Origin: Amborella trichopoda | Lineage: Eukaryota > Streptophyta > Magnoliopsida > Amborellales > Amborellaceae | Length of the DNA stretch: 64,000 nucleotides | Direction of reading: 5' to 3' | Assembly: GCF_000471905.2 (NCBI RefSeq) | Contig: NW_006499801.1 | Coordinates: 303,631-367,630 of the forward strand | In this document: positions 22,520 through 34,979 of the stretch, piece after piece | How positions within the stretch are numbered: position 1 is the stretch's first letter | Layout of the letters: every line of letters begins with the position of its first letter | Translations under genes and position numbers: made by a program | Notes under the pieces: model-generated | Told to the model about the DNA's origin: nothing | The model's input: the letters and a program-made list of their open reading frames with translations, nothing else | Database searches by the model: none

Positions 22520-25500
22520 GAATGGGATTAACAAAACATAACAAGTAAAATAACAGAATGGAATTAACAAAACATAAGAAATAAAATAACAGATTAAGAT
22601 AAAAACATCAACTTATTAATAAAAAGTATTGGAATACTTACATAAAATTAGATACACCAGCACACCAACACACTCTAAAACTTTTACAATCTTTTTAGAG
22701 AAAGAGAGAGAGAATAGAGAGTAGGAAAGAAGGCTAAGCAAACTTCAAACTTAAGCACACTTCGAGAGATCATAAGTAGGTTTCAAGACTTGACTTTCAG
22801 TCTTTTCTTTAGCAAGATATTTAACAAGTGCATCCCTTTTTTCAAGTGGGTCAATGCTTTTGTCAATTATATCTAATACCAAATTTTGTTCTTCAGAGAG
22901 TACATTACGACTAAGAACTTGCATGTTTAACAAGGCTTTATAATGATCACATTTACAATCCTCTTCAGCCTCACTAGTATTAGAAGTTTCAGTATCGATG
23001 TCAACAACTTCATCTTCTGAGTCTGTCTCATAAATAGATAAGTCTTCATCAGAAGAGTCTCCTCGAAGGAGGATTTGCTCTAGTTGTCTTCTGAGACCTT
23101 CATCAGAGTTTTCATTAATTTTTTGTTTTGTCCTACACCTATTTGCATAATGCCCATAACGGCCACATTTTTTACAAATAGATATTTTTCTTTTTGGTTT
23201 CCTATTCTTGGGTTCAGGATCTTCCTTACTTGAGTTGAATATTTTCCTTTTTTGTTTTCTATGATATTTTCTGTTTTTCTTATACTCACTTCTTTTAGAG
23301 TCATTCTTATAGTTTTTGGAGTGAGTTTTTTCAGGAAAAGGATAATAACCAAATTGTTCACAAAAGTCTCCCATTTCTCTTTTGCCAGTGATCTTTTGTT
23401 TTTCAAGTTGTCTTTTAAGCTTGAGGTCAGTACAAAGTTCTAAACCAGTAGCGCAAATTTCATTATCAAGCTGGCCAAGAGTATAATTCTCATAGGGGAT
23501 TTCTTTTCCTCCATTAGCATTTTTAAGCTTAGTCTTAACCTTCTCTCTAAATAGAGCTGGGAGTCCATTCAAGAATTGAGACTTCCAATGTATATCTCTA
23601 TCATCATTTTTGGTAAGTAATTGAGTAGGGAAAACACCTTTGTACCATCTATAATGAGAAAGGTCAAGACATTTGAGGTTTTCCAAAAGTTCTCTGGTTC
23701 TTTCATTCCAGATAGAGGTATCTCCTATGAAGTGTAGGGCAATAGGATAAATTAGTGTATTGACACAATCATCATCCTGAGAAGGTATTTCTTGCTTGAC
23801 ACCCTAATTATAGACGGTGGTATTTCTTTCATCATCTCGTAAATAGAAGTCCCACCATCCTTTTAGTTGCCCTGTAAACGTATTGATTATGGATCTAGCA
23901 ATGTCGGGGTCTCTATTTTGTGATTAGCATATGCTTGAGCGTACATAATCATATGCTTAATTAAATTCATCTTTTGATATTCTGACAGAGCATCAATATT
24001 CCATTCAACTATAGACCTCCCATCATATTGAGAATATATCTTCTTCATATTGAAGATGAAGAGGGGAAGGCCTAGGATAATACATTTTTGAAGTAGCAGT
24101 AGGCCAAGTCTTTGTTCTATAGTTTATTCTATTGATTTGGTTAGGTTGATCAGGATTCTTAAACATATCCTCAAGTTTAAGGATTTCTTCATTGCTAATA
24201 TCTTCAAGCATATTTGCAGCTGGATCTTTATCTTTGCTCTTTTCACACTTATTTTAAGGGTAGCAAGCATGTTAACTAATTCATCAAAGAATTCATTTTC
24301 TTCTTTGAGAGTTGGTCCAAGTTTAAAGGTTTTATTAGAAAGAGGAATAGCAGGTTTAAACAAGACAGGTTTAAGTTTCTCCTTTTCATTAGGAGGCTGG
24401 ATTTGTGCTGAGGTAGAGGGCCTATTATTTAGGCTTTCTTCTATTCTTGTGCTTTGTTGACTTATACTTTGTAGGAATAGGTTAGTATAATTATTTTGTT
24501 CAATTAGATGATGATTCAGACTTTCTAAATTTGCGGGTCTCTATAACATCCCCTCATCTTTAGGGGTATAGATCTGCTTATAAGGAACGGTTCTAGATTT
24601 AGGTAAATCAACGGTCGTTTCAGGAGGATGGATACTTTCTTGTTCTCCATTTGGAGTTTTGCAAGTTTTATATATTTTTGTAAGGATGGCAATGGTTGCA
24701 GGATTCTTATTTTTAGGAGTATACAAGTTATCAGGAAATGTTTTCCCTTTTGAGTCCATATAATACTTCAACTAGGTAAAGAACCTTATATTAATTTTGT
24801 TCTTTATCATAGTCCTGATATATTCGTCATCAAGGAATTTCTTAAGGGGTTTGCTATGTTTAAGAAACCATTCTCTTATTTCTCTATTTTCTTCAGAGTA
24901 AAAATCTTGCCTTAAGAGTTTGTAATTGATTTCGAAATTTTCAACTTCAAGCATATTAACAGATCCTTCAGGGATATTGGAGCTGTATCCCATGTCAGAA
25001 AAAGTTGGTCCTTGGGAACCATCAGAATCTTTATCATTTTGTATTGAAGGATTTCCTACCTTATAGGTAGGTTGGACAATTTATTGATTCTTAAGCTGAT
25101 CAAGTCCTTCTATGACAACATCCTTACTACCCTTTTCTTTTTCAGCTTCTGTCTGTGGCACAGAGGAGAAAGAGATTCTAAGGGGTTCATGCATCCTAGA
25201 TGATTCAGAACTGAAGGACATTCTTGGAGGCTACCTAGGGTTCCTATTTTGATTAAGGAAAGTTCTAAGAAGAGGATAGAATTGAATTTCTACCTTCCAT
25301 TCAGCATATTGAGTTATTTGACTGATTTCTTGATTTTGTACAGGCTTAGGAGGGACAGCACAAGGTAAGGTCCATCTTTCAAGTAAATTCACCTGATCCC
25401 CTGAAATAGTTCTAGGGATGATTAAATTTGACTTTTCAACATTAGTCTAGAAAGAGTAGTCTGACCCTTAGAGTCAATTGTCCGAACATTAGGACAGTTA

Positions 25501-25940
25501 GTGGTCATAGCCTTATAGCAGACCCTATAGGTAACCGCTATATTTTGTGACCCGACATCCATGTCAAAACCATTAGTTAAGAGGTTGAGAGTAAGGACTT
25601 TCAAAATACGAGGGTCGGTTAAGGAAACTGAGAATCTTGGGAAGCAGTTAAAATAAACTGGTCCCTCACAGAGACTGGATTCAACAGCCCCTAATAGGGA
25701 GACTATAAACTGTCTATGCCTACTATCTCTTAAACATAAGAGGATAGGTGTTTGAAGCCCAGCCCTAGTTAAGGGCCTAATCCCAACTTGAACAAGACGA
25801 ATGTGTAGATAATTATATTTTCTTTTTTTAAATTCTTCAATGCGGTTTTTGTTTAATAAATTTATGGTAGTCTCAGCATTTAAGACAGATCTGGTTTCTT
25901 CGTCAGTTTTAATTGCATAATCACTCCTAAATTCAAAAGA
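22520..25940 (-). mobile_element. endogenous pararetrovirus (Caulimoviridae), partial copy, inverted arm
   Basis: A fossil virus copy on the minus strand. Parts in viral order: movement-protein region (about 25620-25280), a conserved segment before the coat region (24211-24020), the coat protein region with a zinc knuckle CKKCGRYGHYANRC (23686-22751), then leader/intergenic sequence matching 28720-28955. The protease and reverse transcriptase parts are not in this arm. It is broken at several points. It is closely similar to the plus-strand copy next to it, so the two arms are of related, moderate age. Family: Caulimoviridae, florendovirus-like by gene order (inference). Confidence 0.8.
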
Positions 25941-25944
25941 AGTT

Positions 25945-27290
25945 TGTGCTGATATCCCAAATGCTTTTTGAAAGAAAGAAGCATATTGTTGAACTACCTT
26001 ATGAGCTCGACTTCAATGAAAAATTCATCCCTACCAAATCTAGGCTTATTCAAATGAGTAGCCGTCTTCTAGAAATTTGTAAAAAGGAAATTCAGAACCT
26101 TCTTGATAAAAAACCTAATCCGAAATTCTTATTCACCCTGGAGTTGTCCCGCCTTTTTTGTAGAAAAAGCCTCTGAAAAGGAAAGAGGGGTACCAAGACT
26201 TGTTATTAACTACAAACCCTTAAATAAAGCTTTAAGATGGATTAGATACCCAATTCCTAATAAGAGAGATTTGCTTAACCGTCTCTATGAAGCACAAATA
26301 TTTTCTAAATTTGATATGAAGTCTGGATTCTGGCAAATTCAAATTGCAGAAAAAGATAGGTATAAAACTGCTTTCACTGTACCATTTGGTCATTATGAAT
26401 GGAATGTAATGCCATTTGGATTAAAAAATGTTCCCTCTGAGTTCCAACACATCATGAATGATATATTTACACCATTTACCCAATTTATGATTGTCTATAT
26501 TGATAATGTGTTAGTCTATTTTAACCTATAGAACAACACTGGAAGCACCTTGCAGTCTTTTTGCAGGAAACTAAAAATGCAGGATTAGTCTTGTTTGGAA
26601 AATTCAACTATTCCAAACCAAAATTTGATTTTTAGGTCCTAATGTCCATAACCATTCCATTATTCCTATCGATCGAGCAATAAGTTTTGCATAGCATTTT
26701 TCCTGATAAAATCAAAGACAGAACCCAATTACAAAGGTTTCTGGGACGTCTTAATTATATTTCTGACTTTTACAAAGATCTTGCAAAAGTCAGTGCTATA
26801 CCCTATGATCGTTTAAAAAAGAATTTTCTAGAATGGGGCGAAGAACATACTTTAGCAGTTCAAAAAATAAAATTAAAAGCGAAAGAATTACCTTGTCTTG
26901 CAATACCACATCCTAACGCTTTTAAAATTATAGAGACTGATTCATCTGAAATTGGCTTTGGAGGTATTTTAAAACAAAAAATGCCTGATTCAAAAAAAGA
27001 ACAATTAGTAAGATTTATGTCCAAAAAGAGGAATGATACTCAAAAAAACTATTCCACAATTAAAAAGGAAATCCTCTCCATTGTTTGCTGTGTGTTAAAA
27101 TTCGAGGATGATATCTTTAGCCAAAAGTTCTTAATCAGAATAGACTGCAAAGCAGCCAAAGATGTTATTGACAAAAATGTCAAAATCTTAGTTTCGAAAC
27201 AAAAATTTGCGAGATGGCAAGCCATACTTGCCACCTTCGATTTTGATATCCAACACATTTCAGGAAATACTAATTCTTACCGGATTTCTT
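25945..27290 (+). pseudogene. fossil pararetroviral reverse transcriptase and RNase H part
   Basis: Recognisable blocks include RLVINYKPLNKA, FSKFDMKSGFWQI and NVMPFGLKNVPSEFQ in the RT, and the RNase H region with ETDSSEIGFGG and FARWQAILATFDFDIQHISG. These are typical of Caulimoviridae and near Ty3-type pol. The region is broken and non-functional. Confidence 0.85.
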
Positions 27291-27329
27291 AACACGAGAG
27301 TTTTTGCAAGGACTCCAGGGGAAAAACTC

Positions 27330-28352
27330 AAATGAAACCCAGCGGTGAAACCTCAAGACAAGCCGCTTACAAAGAAAATAGCCCAAATACAAGTGAAGGC
27401 TTAATTCAGTCATCTGAATACAAGGAAAAATCTTATCTTCCCATCTTACCAATAGACAATATTCATATACATCTTAATCCAGATGAGATTGCAAAAATTT
27501 ACCTAATAAATCATATGCATCCTAAAGATGAATGTAAATCTCAAATGTTCTATGAAACGATCCTTAAAGAAACAGGATCAATAGAAGTCATCCGGAGATA
27601 TAGAGGGCATGACATTGTGGCCTACTCAAAAATCCGAATAAAAAAAAATATTGGCCTATAAAGATTGGGGATTCGATCCTCTTAAGCCAAGGTATTTTAG
27701 AAATACTTGCTCGAAAATCAAGAGCTATAATTATTATGACTACATCGAAGCCTGGGAAAAGGTTTTGATATTTCAAAACAAACAAAATACTCACAGTTGG
27801 TTTATCTGTTTCAGGCTTAACGAAGCCATAAATGAACTACCTACATGGTTTAAAAAATGGATGTTATACTGGGGACCTGACCCAGATATTTGTCCCAAAC
27901 AATTACGATGCTCGCTGTCAAAATTTGAAGCAGCCAACAGAAACTGGTCTAAAATGGAGACCCTAGTACGATTTACCATCTTATATGAAATCCCGTGGAT
28001 CCTCAGATGGTCTCATACAGTTACTGACAATGATGAAAATTGGGATTATACCCCTCATCTTGAACGAATAATACAAATAAAATGGCGGGACAGATTTGAT
28101 ATTAAAGACTTAGAACCCGAAACTATTAAAATCATCAAAATTAAAGTCATTACACCTGGGCTTAACCAGCCAACAGGTACAGCCTCATATTTAAGGCTTT
28201 TACAAACTGAAAATCCAAATTTGTCAAAAGAAGTATTGAAAGAAAAACTATTATCAATGTTCGAAGAAGACTCAATGTCAGTCAGTAAAGCAGAACGAAA
28301 CCTGAACGGTGATGACAATTCGGGGATTCTACCCCAGATCCATCAAACATGA
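27330..28352 (+). pseudogene. fossil pararetroviral downstream ORF (ORF2-like)
   Basis: A long readable stretch follows RNase H and contains WGFDPLKPRYFRNTC, THSWFICFRLNEAI and PTWFKKWMLYWGP. Similar tryptophan-rich blocks occur in polyproteins or extra ORFs of endogenous caulimovirids. The function is unknown. Its place after RNase H supports a florendovirus-like genome plan. Confidence 0.55.
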
Positions 28353-28680
28353 AGCAGACTATTGGGCCGGCCCGATTCCACTCTATCAAGGACACGAGGC
28401 CCATTAATCCTACCGACACCTTTAAGACAAAACAAAAGATAGGTGTCCCTACTATACTGACAGGTGTCCCTACTAAGATGCTTTTGTCACACCAAAGGAT
28501 AGATGTCCCCACTAAGATGCTGCCACCGACACCATCTGTCGTTATTCCTACCTTTCCACGTAGCAAGTACCACCGACATTACCGACATCCACTACCCTCG
28601 TCTTTCCGCATGGCAGGAAATCAATGGACCGACATCCGCGTTTAAGAAAATTGAGATGAATGAAATTTGAAGTCCGAGAT

Positions 28681-29000
28681 TATAAATAGAGGACTTCTCC
28701 TTTGAAGAAGGCATCTCTCGAAGTGTGCTTAAGTTTGAAGTTTGCTTAGCCTTCTTTCCTACTCTCTATTCTCTCTCCCTTTTTCTAAAAAGATTGTAAA
28801 AGTTTTAGAGTGTGTTGGTGTATCTGATTTTATGTAAGTATTCAACTACTTTTTATTAATAAGTTGATGTTTTTATCTTAATCTGTTATTTTATTTGTTA
28901 TGTTTTGTTAATTCCATTATGTTATTTTACTTGTTATGTTTTATTAATCCCATTCAGCTTGACGTGCTCAAAATTGGTATCAGAGCCACATAGATCCTAT
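28681..29000 (+). promoter_or_regulatory. fossil viral promoter, leader and primer binding site
   Basis: A TATA box TATAAATA (28681-28688) is followed by a pyrimidine-rich leader start and, at 28975-28987, TGGTATCAGAGCC complementary to initiator tRNA-Met. This is the expected layout of the caulimovirid pregenomic RNA start region. The same leader lies inverted near 22530-22745 in the other arm. Confidence 0.7.
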
Positions 29001-29659
29001 CTTAGGTAAACAGTTTTTGTATCAGAACTCTGTCCAAGTCCTGATAAAATACTGTTCATCACAGTTGTAATAGTAATAAGCCACCATAACTCGCCAAATT
29101 TGTGAACAGTGCCGAAGAAAGGCTATTAATTCATTGACTCGGTTGACTCGCATGCCTAATTACATTATTGACTCGATGGCATGACTTTTCAGACTCGGTT
29201 CTCAGAGGTCTGATACTGAAACCAGTTCATCTGGTAGGACAGTTAGGAATTCTGAAGAAATTGTTATTGCCAACATAGAAAAAGACTTAAACAATTGAAA
29301 TATTCCCAAGGTCTCTACTTCTGAAATATACATCAAGGAACTTTTGAATTTAGGAGTGATTACGCAATTAAAACTGAAGAAGAAACCAGATCTGTCTTAA
29401 ATGCTGAGACTACCATAAATTTATTAAACAAAAACCCCATTGAAGAATTTAAAAAAAGAAAATATAATTATTTACAGATTCGTCTTGTTCAAGTTGGGAT
29501 TAGGCCCTTAACTAGAGCTGGGCTTCAGACAACTATCCTCTTATGTTTAAGAGATAGTAGGCATAGACAGTTTATGGACTCCCTATTAGGGGCTGTTGAA
29601 TCCAGTCTCTGTGAGGGACCAGTTTATTTAACTGCTTCTCAGGATTCCCAGTTTCCTTA

Positions 29660-30270
29660 ACCGACCCTCATATTTTGAAAGTCCTTACTCTCAACCTCTT
29701 AACTAATGGTTTTGACATGGATGCTTGGTCACAAAATATAGCGGTTACCAATAGGGTCTGCTATAAGGCTATGACCACTATTTGTCCTAATGTTAGGAGA
29801 ATTGACTCTAAGGGTGTCAGACTACTCTTTTCCAGACTAATGTTGAAAAGTCAAATTTAATCATCCCTAGAACTATTTCATGAGATCAGGTGAATCTACC
29901 TGAAAGATGGACCTTACCTTGTGCTGTCCCTCCTAAGCCTGTACAAAATCAAGAAATCAGCCAAATAACTCAATACGCTGAAGGGAAGGTAGAAATTCAA
30001 TTTTCTCCTCTTCTTAGAACTTTTCTTAATCAAAATAGGAACCCTAGGCAGCCTCCAAGAATGTCCTTCAGTTCTGAATCATCTAAGATGCATGAACTCC
30101 CTAGAATCTCTTTCTCCTTTGTGCCACAGATAGAAGGTGAAAAAGAAAAGGGTAGTAAGGATGTTGTCATAGAAGGGTTTGATCAGCTTAAGAATCAACA
30201 AATTGTCCAACCTACCTATAAGGTAGAAAATCCTTCAACACAAAATGATAAAGATTCTGAGGAATAGCAG
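29660..30270 (+). pseudogene. fossil pararetroviral movement protein part
   Basis: The region contains LTLNLLTNGFDMD, IAVTNRVCYKAMTT and, further on, LPERWTLPCAVPPKP, matching the 30K-type movement protein core of Caulimoviridae. The equivalent part on the minus arm lies near 25280-25620. Broken. Confidence 0.65.
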
Positions 30271-30409
30271 GCTTAAGTTTCTCCTTTTCATCAGGAGGCT
30301 GGATTTGTGCTGAGGTAGAGGGCCCATTATTTAGGCTTTCATCTTTCTAATAAAACCTTTAAACTTGAACCAACTCTCAAAGAAGAAAATGAATTCTTTG
30401 ATGAATTAG

Positions 30410-31960
30410 TTAACATGCTTGCTACCCTTAAAATAAGTGATGAAAAGAGCAAAGATAAAGATCCAGCTGCAAATATGCTTGAAGATATTAGCAATGAAGA
30501 AATCCTTAAACTTGAGGATATATTTAAGAATCCTGATCAACCTGACCAAATCAATAGGATAAACTATGAAACAAAGACTCGGCCTACTGCTACTTCAAAA
30601 ATGTATTATCCTAGGCCTTCCCCTGTTCATCTTCAATATGAAGAAGATATATTCTCAAATGCTGTTCAATATGATGGGAGGTCTATAGTTGAATGGAATA
30701 TTGATGCTCTGTCAGAATATCAAAAGATGAATTTAATCAAGCATATGATTATGTACGCTCAAGCATATGCTAATCATGGAAATAGAGACCTCGACATTGC
30801 TAGATCCATAATCAATACGTTTACAGGGCAACTAAAAGGATGGTGGGACTTCTACCAAAGAGATGATGAAAGAAATACTATCCTAAGTGCTATAAAACAA
30901 ACCCTTACCACCGTCTATAATCAGGGTGTCAAGCAAGAAATACCTTCTCAGGATGATGATTGTGTCAATACACTAATTTATACTATTTCCCTACACTTTT
31001 ATAGGAAATACCTCTGTCTGGAATGAAAGAACCAGAGAACTTTTGGAAAACCTCAAATGTCTTGACCTTTCTCACTATAGATGGTACAAAGATGTTTTCC
31101 ATACTCAATTACTTACCAGAAATGATCCTAGAGATATACATTGGAAGTCTCAATTCTTGAATGGCCTCCCAGCTCTATTTAGAGAAAAGGTTAAGACTAA
31201 GCTTAAAAATGCTAATGGAGGAAAAGAAATCCCCTATGAGAATTATACTCTTGGCCAGCTTGATAATGAAATTTGCACTACTGTTTTAGAGCTTTGTACT
31301 GACCTCAAGCTCAAGAAACAACTTGAAAAACAAAAGATCACTGGCAAAAGAGAAATGAGAGACTTTTAAGAACAATTTGGTTATTATCCTTTTCCTGAAA
31401 AAACTCACCCCAAAAAATATACGAATGACTCTAATAGAGGTGAGTATAAGAAAAACAGAAAATATCATAGAAAACAAAAAACGAAAATATTCAGCTCAAG
31501 TAAGGAAGATCCTGAACCCAAGAATAGGAAACCAAAAAGAAAAATACCTATTTGTAAAAAATGTGGCCGTTATGGGCATTATGTAGATAGGTGTAGGACA
31601 AAACAAAAAATTAACGAAATCTCTGATGAAGAGCTCAGAAGACAACTAGAGCAAATCCTCGTTATAGGAGACTCTTCTGATGAAGACTTATCTATTTATG
31701 AGACAGACTCAGAAGATGACGTTTTTGATATTGAAACTTATGATACTAGTGAGGCTGAAGAGGACTGTAAATGTGATCATTATAAAGCCTTGTTAAACAT
31801 GCAAGTTCTTAGTCTTAATGGACTCTCTGAAGAACAAAATTTGGTATTACATATAATTGACAAAGTCATTGACCCACTTGAAAAAAGGAATGCACTTGTT
31901 AAATATCTTGCTAAAGAAAAGACTGAAAGTCAAGTCTTTAAACCTACTTATGATCTCAAA
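30410..31960 (+). pseudogene. fossil pararetroviral coat protein part with zinc knuckle
   Basis: The region contains EWNIDALSEYQKMNLIKHM, GQLKGWWDFY and the conserved LSHYRWYKDVF segment, then the CCHC knuckle CKKCGRYGHY near 31553-31600 and an acidic tail. It parallels 24211-22751 in the inverted arm. Broken. Confidence 0.75.
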
Positions 31961-32289
31961 CAAATAATTGATAGAGTCAATAAAAAACAAGTACTCTCTG
32001 AACGCGAAACTACTATTTCTAAATTAAGATTTGAAATAAGAAATTTAAAAGAAGAATTACAAGATCTCAATAAACGAATAACTATACTTGAAACTTTTGG
32101 TTTAGAAAAACCACAATCACTTGAGAATCTAATTAATGAATTTGAAAATATACAAACTCAGGTTGAAGAAGAGGTTGTTAATGCAATTGAAAAAATAGAT
32201 CTTAATCAACTAAATTAGATTAACATGACAAATAAAGTTATTACTCAAAAATAGCATACCAAGGTTACAATTGTTGTCTCTAAAGAATA

Positions 32290-32707
32290 CAATTTTTCTC
32301 CCATTGCCCTTATTGATTTAGGTGCTCATCTCGATTGTATCAATGAAGGACTTGTTCCGTCAAGATTCTTTGACAATACAACCCAAGTCTTAAATACTGC
32401 TAATGGTAAAAGACTTTTAATCAATTACAAACTTTGTGAAGCCGCTGTTTGTAACAACGGAGCCTGCTTCTTAATGTCATTTATTATGGTAAAGGGTCTA
32501 GCTCAGGAAATAATTTTAGGAACCCCTTTCCTGAGTCTTCTTTATCCCATAAAATCTTTAGACTCTTCAAGAATAGAATCTGAGATTCAAGGTCATAAAG
32601 TCAAGTTTGAATTTATTGATAAACCAAAATTAAAAGAAATAAATCAAGTCATGGTCTTAATTAGAAATAAAGGATCCTTACTCAATGCCCTCCATCATTT
32701 GCATTAA
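32290..32707 (+). pseudogene. fossil pararetroviral aspartic protease part
   Basis: ALIDLGAHLDCINEG followed by QEIILGTPFLSLLYPI is the retropepsin-like active-site region and flap/dimer region of caulimovirid polyproteins. This part abuts the right copy of the 59-bp direct repeat. Not functional. Confidence 0.65.
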
Positions 32708-32750
32708 TAAATAGGCACACTAGATGGCAGAACCAATGTTGAATTAACAA
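32692..32750. repeat. 59-bp direct repeat, right copy
   Basis: This is the partner of 22460-22518, in the same orientation and identical by eye. Sequence beyond it (32751 onward) no longer resembles the virus. Confidence 0.9.
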
Positions 32751-33541
32751 AAGGCCATGGGATCCAATTTTTACATCTAAGCCACATTCTTTTTTGGAAA
32801 AGCCAATTCCTTTTTTGGAGTTAATTTATAGACCTGTACTTTGAACACCCGACGTGGGGGACAACTGATTAACCCCACATCTTGTGGGTTATATTTTCTA
32901 ACAATAAATAGAAAAAAGAATACCAGTTCTTCTTAAAAGAAAAGAAGCTTTTTGCTATTGTGTATCCTATCAATGGATTATCAACTATTACTCTTTCATA
33001 TCTCCTTTTTGAAAACTTTTTAATGGTAAAACACTAAAACCAATTACTCCTCCCTCCGTGCTTTTTTGTTGTGTTTGTTTCCTACATTTTTTTGTTGTGT
33101 TTGTTTCCTACATGTTAGTACTTCTCAAAGAAACATATTTTCACCCAATGCTCATGAATGTGGTCAATGTTCAAAAAGGCAGAGGCAGCCACCTAGGGAT
33201 GCCTAGATACCTTGGCAATGTACGGGTGGGGTGCTATATGTTGTATGTCTGTAGGTGTGTAGTGCGTGTGTATGTGCATGCATGCATGCATGTGTGAGGT
33301 CTCGCATGAAATACTTTTGTCCTTTTTTTATCTTTTACATAAGAGTAAGAGAGAGCATATGGATCCGTGTTTGTGAGAGAGAAGTCTTGAACACTTGGAG
33401 AAAGTTTTTCTTTTTCTTCTAAAATGTCAAGAGAGAGAGAGGGACCGCACATCGAACACTTGGAGGCTATCTTCTTCTTTTTCCTATTCTTACATGTAAA
33501 GAGAGAGCATATGGGTCCATGTATGTATTTCTCTATGTGTG

Positions 33542-33589
<48 letters not shown>

Positions 33590-34979
33590 GCCTGAAACCT
33601 CGCATCGAACACTTGGAGGCCATATTCTATTTCTTCTTATATACAGAGAGAGAATATGGGCCCAAGAGTGGGAGAGAGAGAGAGGAGGCCCTTAAATAGG
33701 CCTTAACCTTTTACTTTAAAGGTATTTTTTTATTTTTTTATTTAAAGGGGGTGGCACTAGGCAGGGCGCCTAAGAACATCTCCCTAGGTGCCCACTTAGG
33801 CCCATATACCTCTTTTTTTTTACCCGGTCGACTAAGCAACCAAATTTTTGAACATTGGATGTGGTTTTGTTGACATAATAGATCAGTCTTCGAAAACAAA
33901 GCTCGGATGCAGAATTTCGGCCTTGGGCTATCCAATTGACTTCGGCAAGTCTAAGTCATCTCACTCAAGCCCAAAGAGCATAAAAACCAAAAGGAACTAG
34001 GAAAATCCCGAAAATAAGTAAAAATTAGAAAAAACACAAAAATGATAAACGTAGAAAGTATATGAGATGATAAAATAAAAAATTGATAAAAAAGAAATAA
34101 AAAATTGATAAATGATAAAAAAATAGAAAAAATATAAGAAATAAAAAAGATGAAAAGTATATGCAAAATTAATTAGATGCCACTTATAATTGTTTTAGTC
34201 GAAGATTAAATCAATTATAATATATTATAAAACAATTATATAAACCCCCTGAGTTGGGGTATTTTGGAGTTGGCAGGTGGACTTGCTAGAGTTGGCAAAC
34301 ACTATTATCGATACGATGACAAAGTATCACATAGTTTCCTTCTTCTTTTTTGAATATGTTAACTGCAAAGTATGACATAGTTTCTTTCTCACTTAGCATG
34401 TACCTTTGATGAAAATGAAACCATGTTTTATTTTAAGGAACCTTACCAAACATCAAACTCAATAGCTACAATTCAAGGAGAAATGTCTTATCAATGTCTA
34501 TTTATTTGCAACAAAAAGCACATTCTCAAACTCATTTTTCTCATGGAGTTGTATTTGAGCCATCCCAACACTCACCAATCACCTCCACAGCTGTGACAGG
34601 TATGATCTACAGCCTTTCACCTCAAGAGATATGACAATCACCCATCATCACCTCACCACCCATCATCACCTCACCACCCATCACCACATTATCTATCCAC
34701 TTTGCCAAGCTTAAATGCATCTCCCGCAACTATACCAACCTTCTCAAAGAACTCTCATTGATGCAATTCTCCTAGACCTCAAGTACACCATTGCGTCATT
34801 CTTTTTGCAGTACTCATCCTCCTATATGCCTTTCATGTTATCTACCCAGTCTATAGATATTCCCACTTCAAATATTTACTTGGAGAAAGCAAGATCCAAC
34901 TAATCCCTAGAAAGCTTTATCTCATATGATAAGTTTCCATTTAATCATAAAGTGTATGTAACATAGATTTCTTAAGTTC
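32751..34979. other. LTR-element interior and simple-sequence region
   Basis: No intact gene was found. Contents are a 27-bp tandem duplication near 33060-33115 (TTTTTTGTTGTGTTTGTTTC), a microsatellite block at 33340-33700, AT-rich sequence at 33930-34250 and a short CATCACCTCACCACC repeat near 34635-34690. The nearest recognisable element part is the copia-type pol beginning about 34980. Confidence 0.4.
33340..33710. repeat. tandem GA-rich repeat with (GT)n(GA)n microsatellite
   Basis: Three loosely similar units carry GAACACTTGGAG (near 33389, 33450 and 33606), followed by T/C-rich tracts and AGAGAGAGCATATGG(A/G)(T/C)CC. A (GT)n tract near 33538-33564 runs straight into (GA)n to about 33588. 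Short ORFs here are products of the repeat. Confidence 0.7.

Larger units (their letters stand above)
25940..32691 (+). mobile_element. endogenous pararetrovirus (Caulimoviridae), circularly permuted near-genome-length copy
   Basis: The order along the plus strand is reverse transcriptase and RNase H (25945-27290), a downstream ORF2-like region (27330-28350), promoter and leader with a tRNA-Met primer site (28681-29000), movement protein (29660-30270), coat protein with zinc knuckle (30410-31960) and aspartic protease (32290-32700). A linear viral map would run movement, coat, protease, RT, RNase H, ORF2, so this copy is opened between protease and RT, as expected from integration of a circular genome. 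About 6.75 kb is within the family's size range. It is broken many times. The order and separate downstream ORF suggest a florendovirus relative (inference). Confidence 0.85.

Noticed and set aside
33234-33699. ORFs on both strands with long SLSL, HTHT and ERER runs
   Set aside because: They are translations of (GT)n and (GA)n microsatellites and not of genes.
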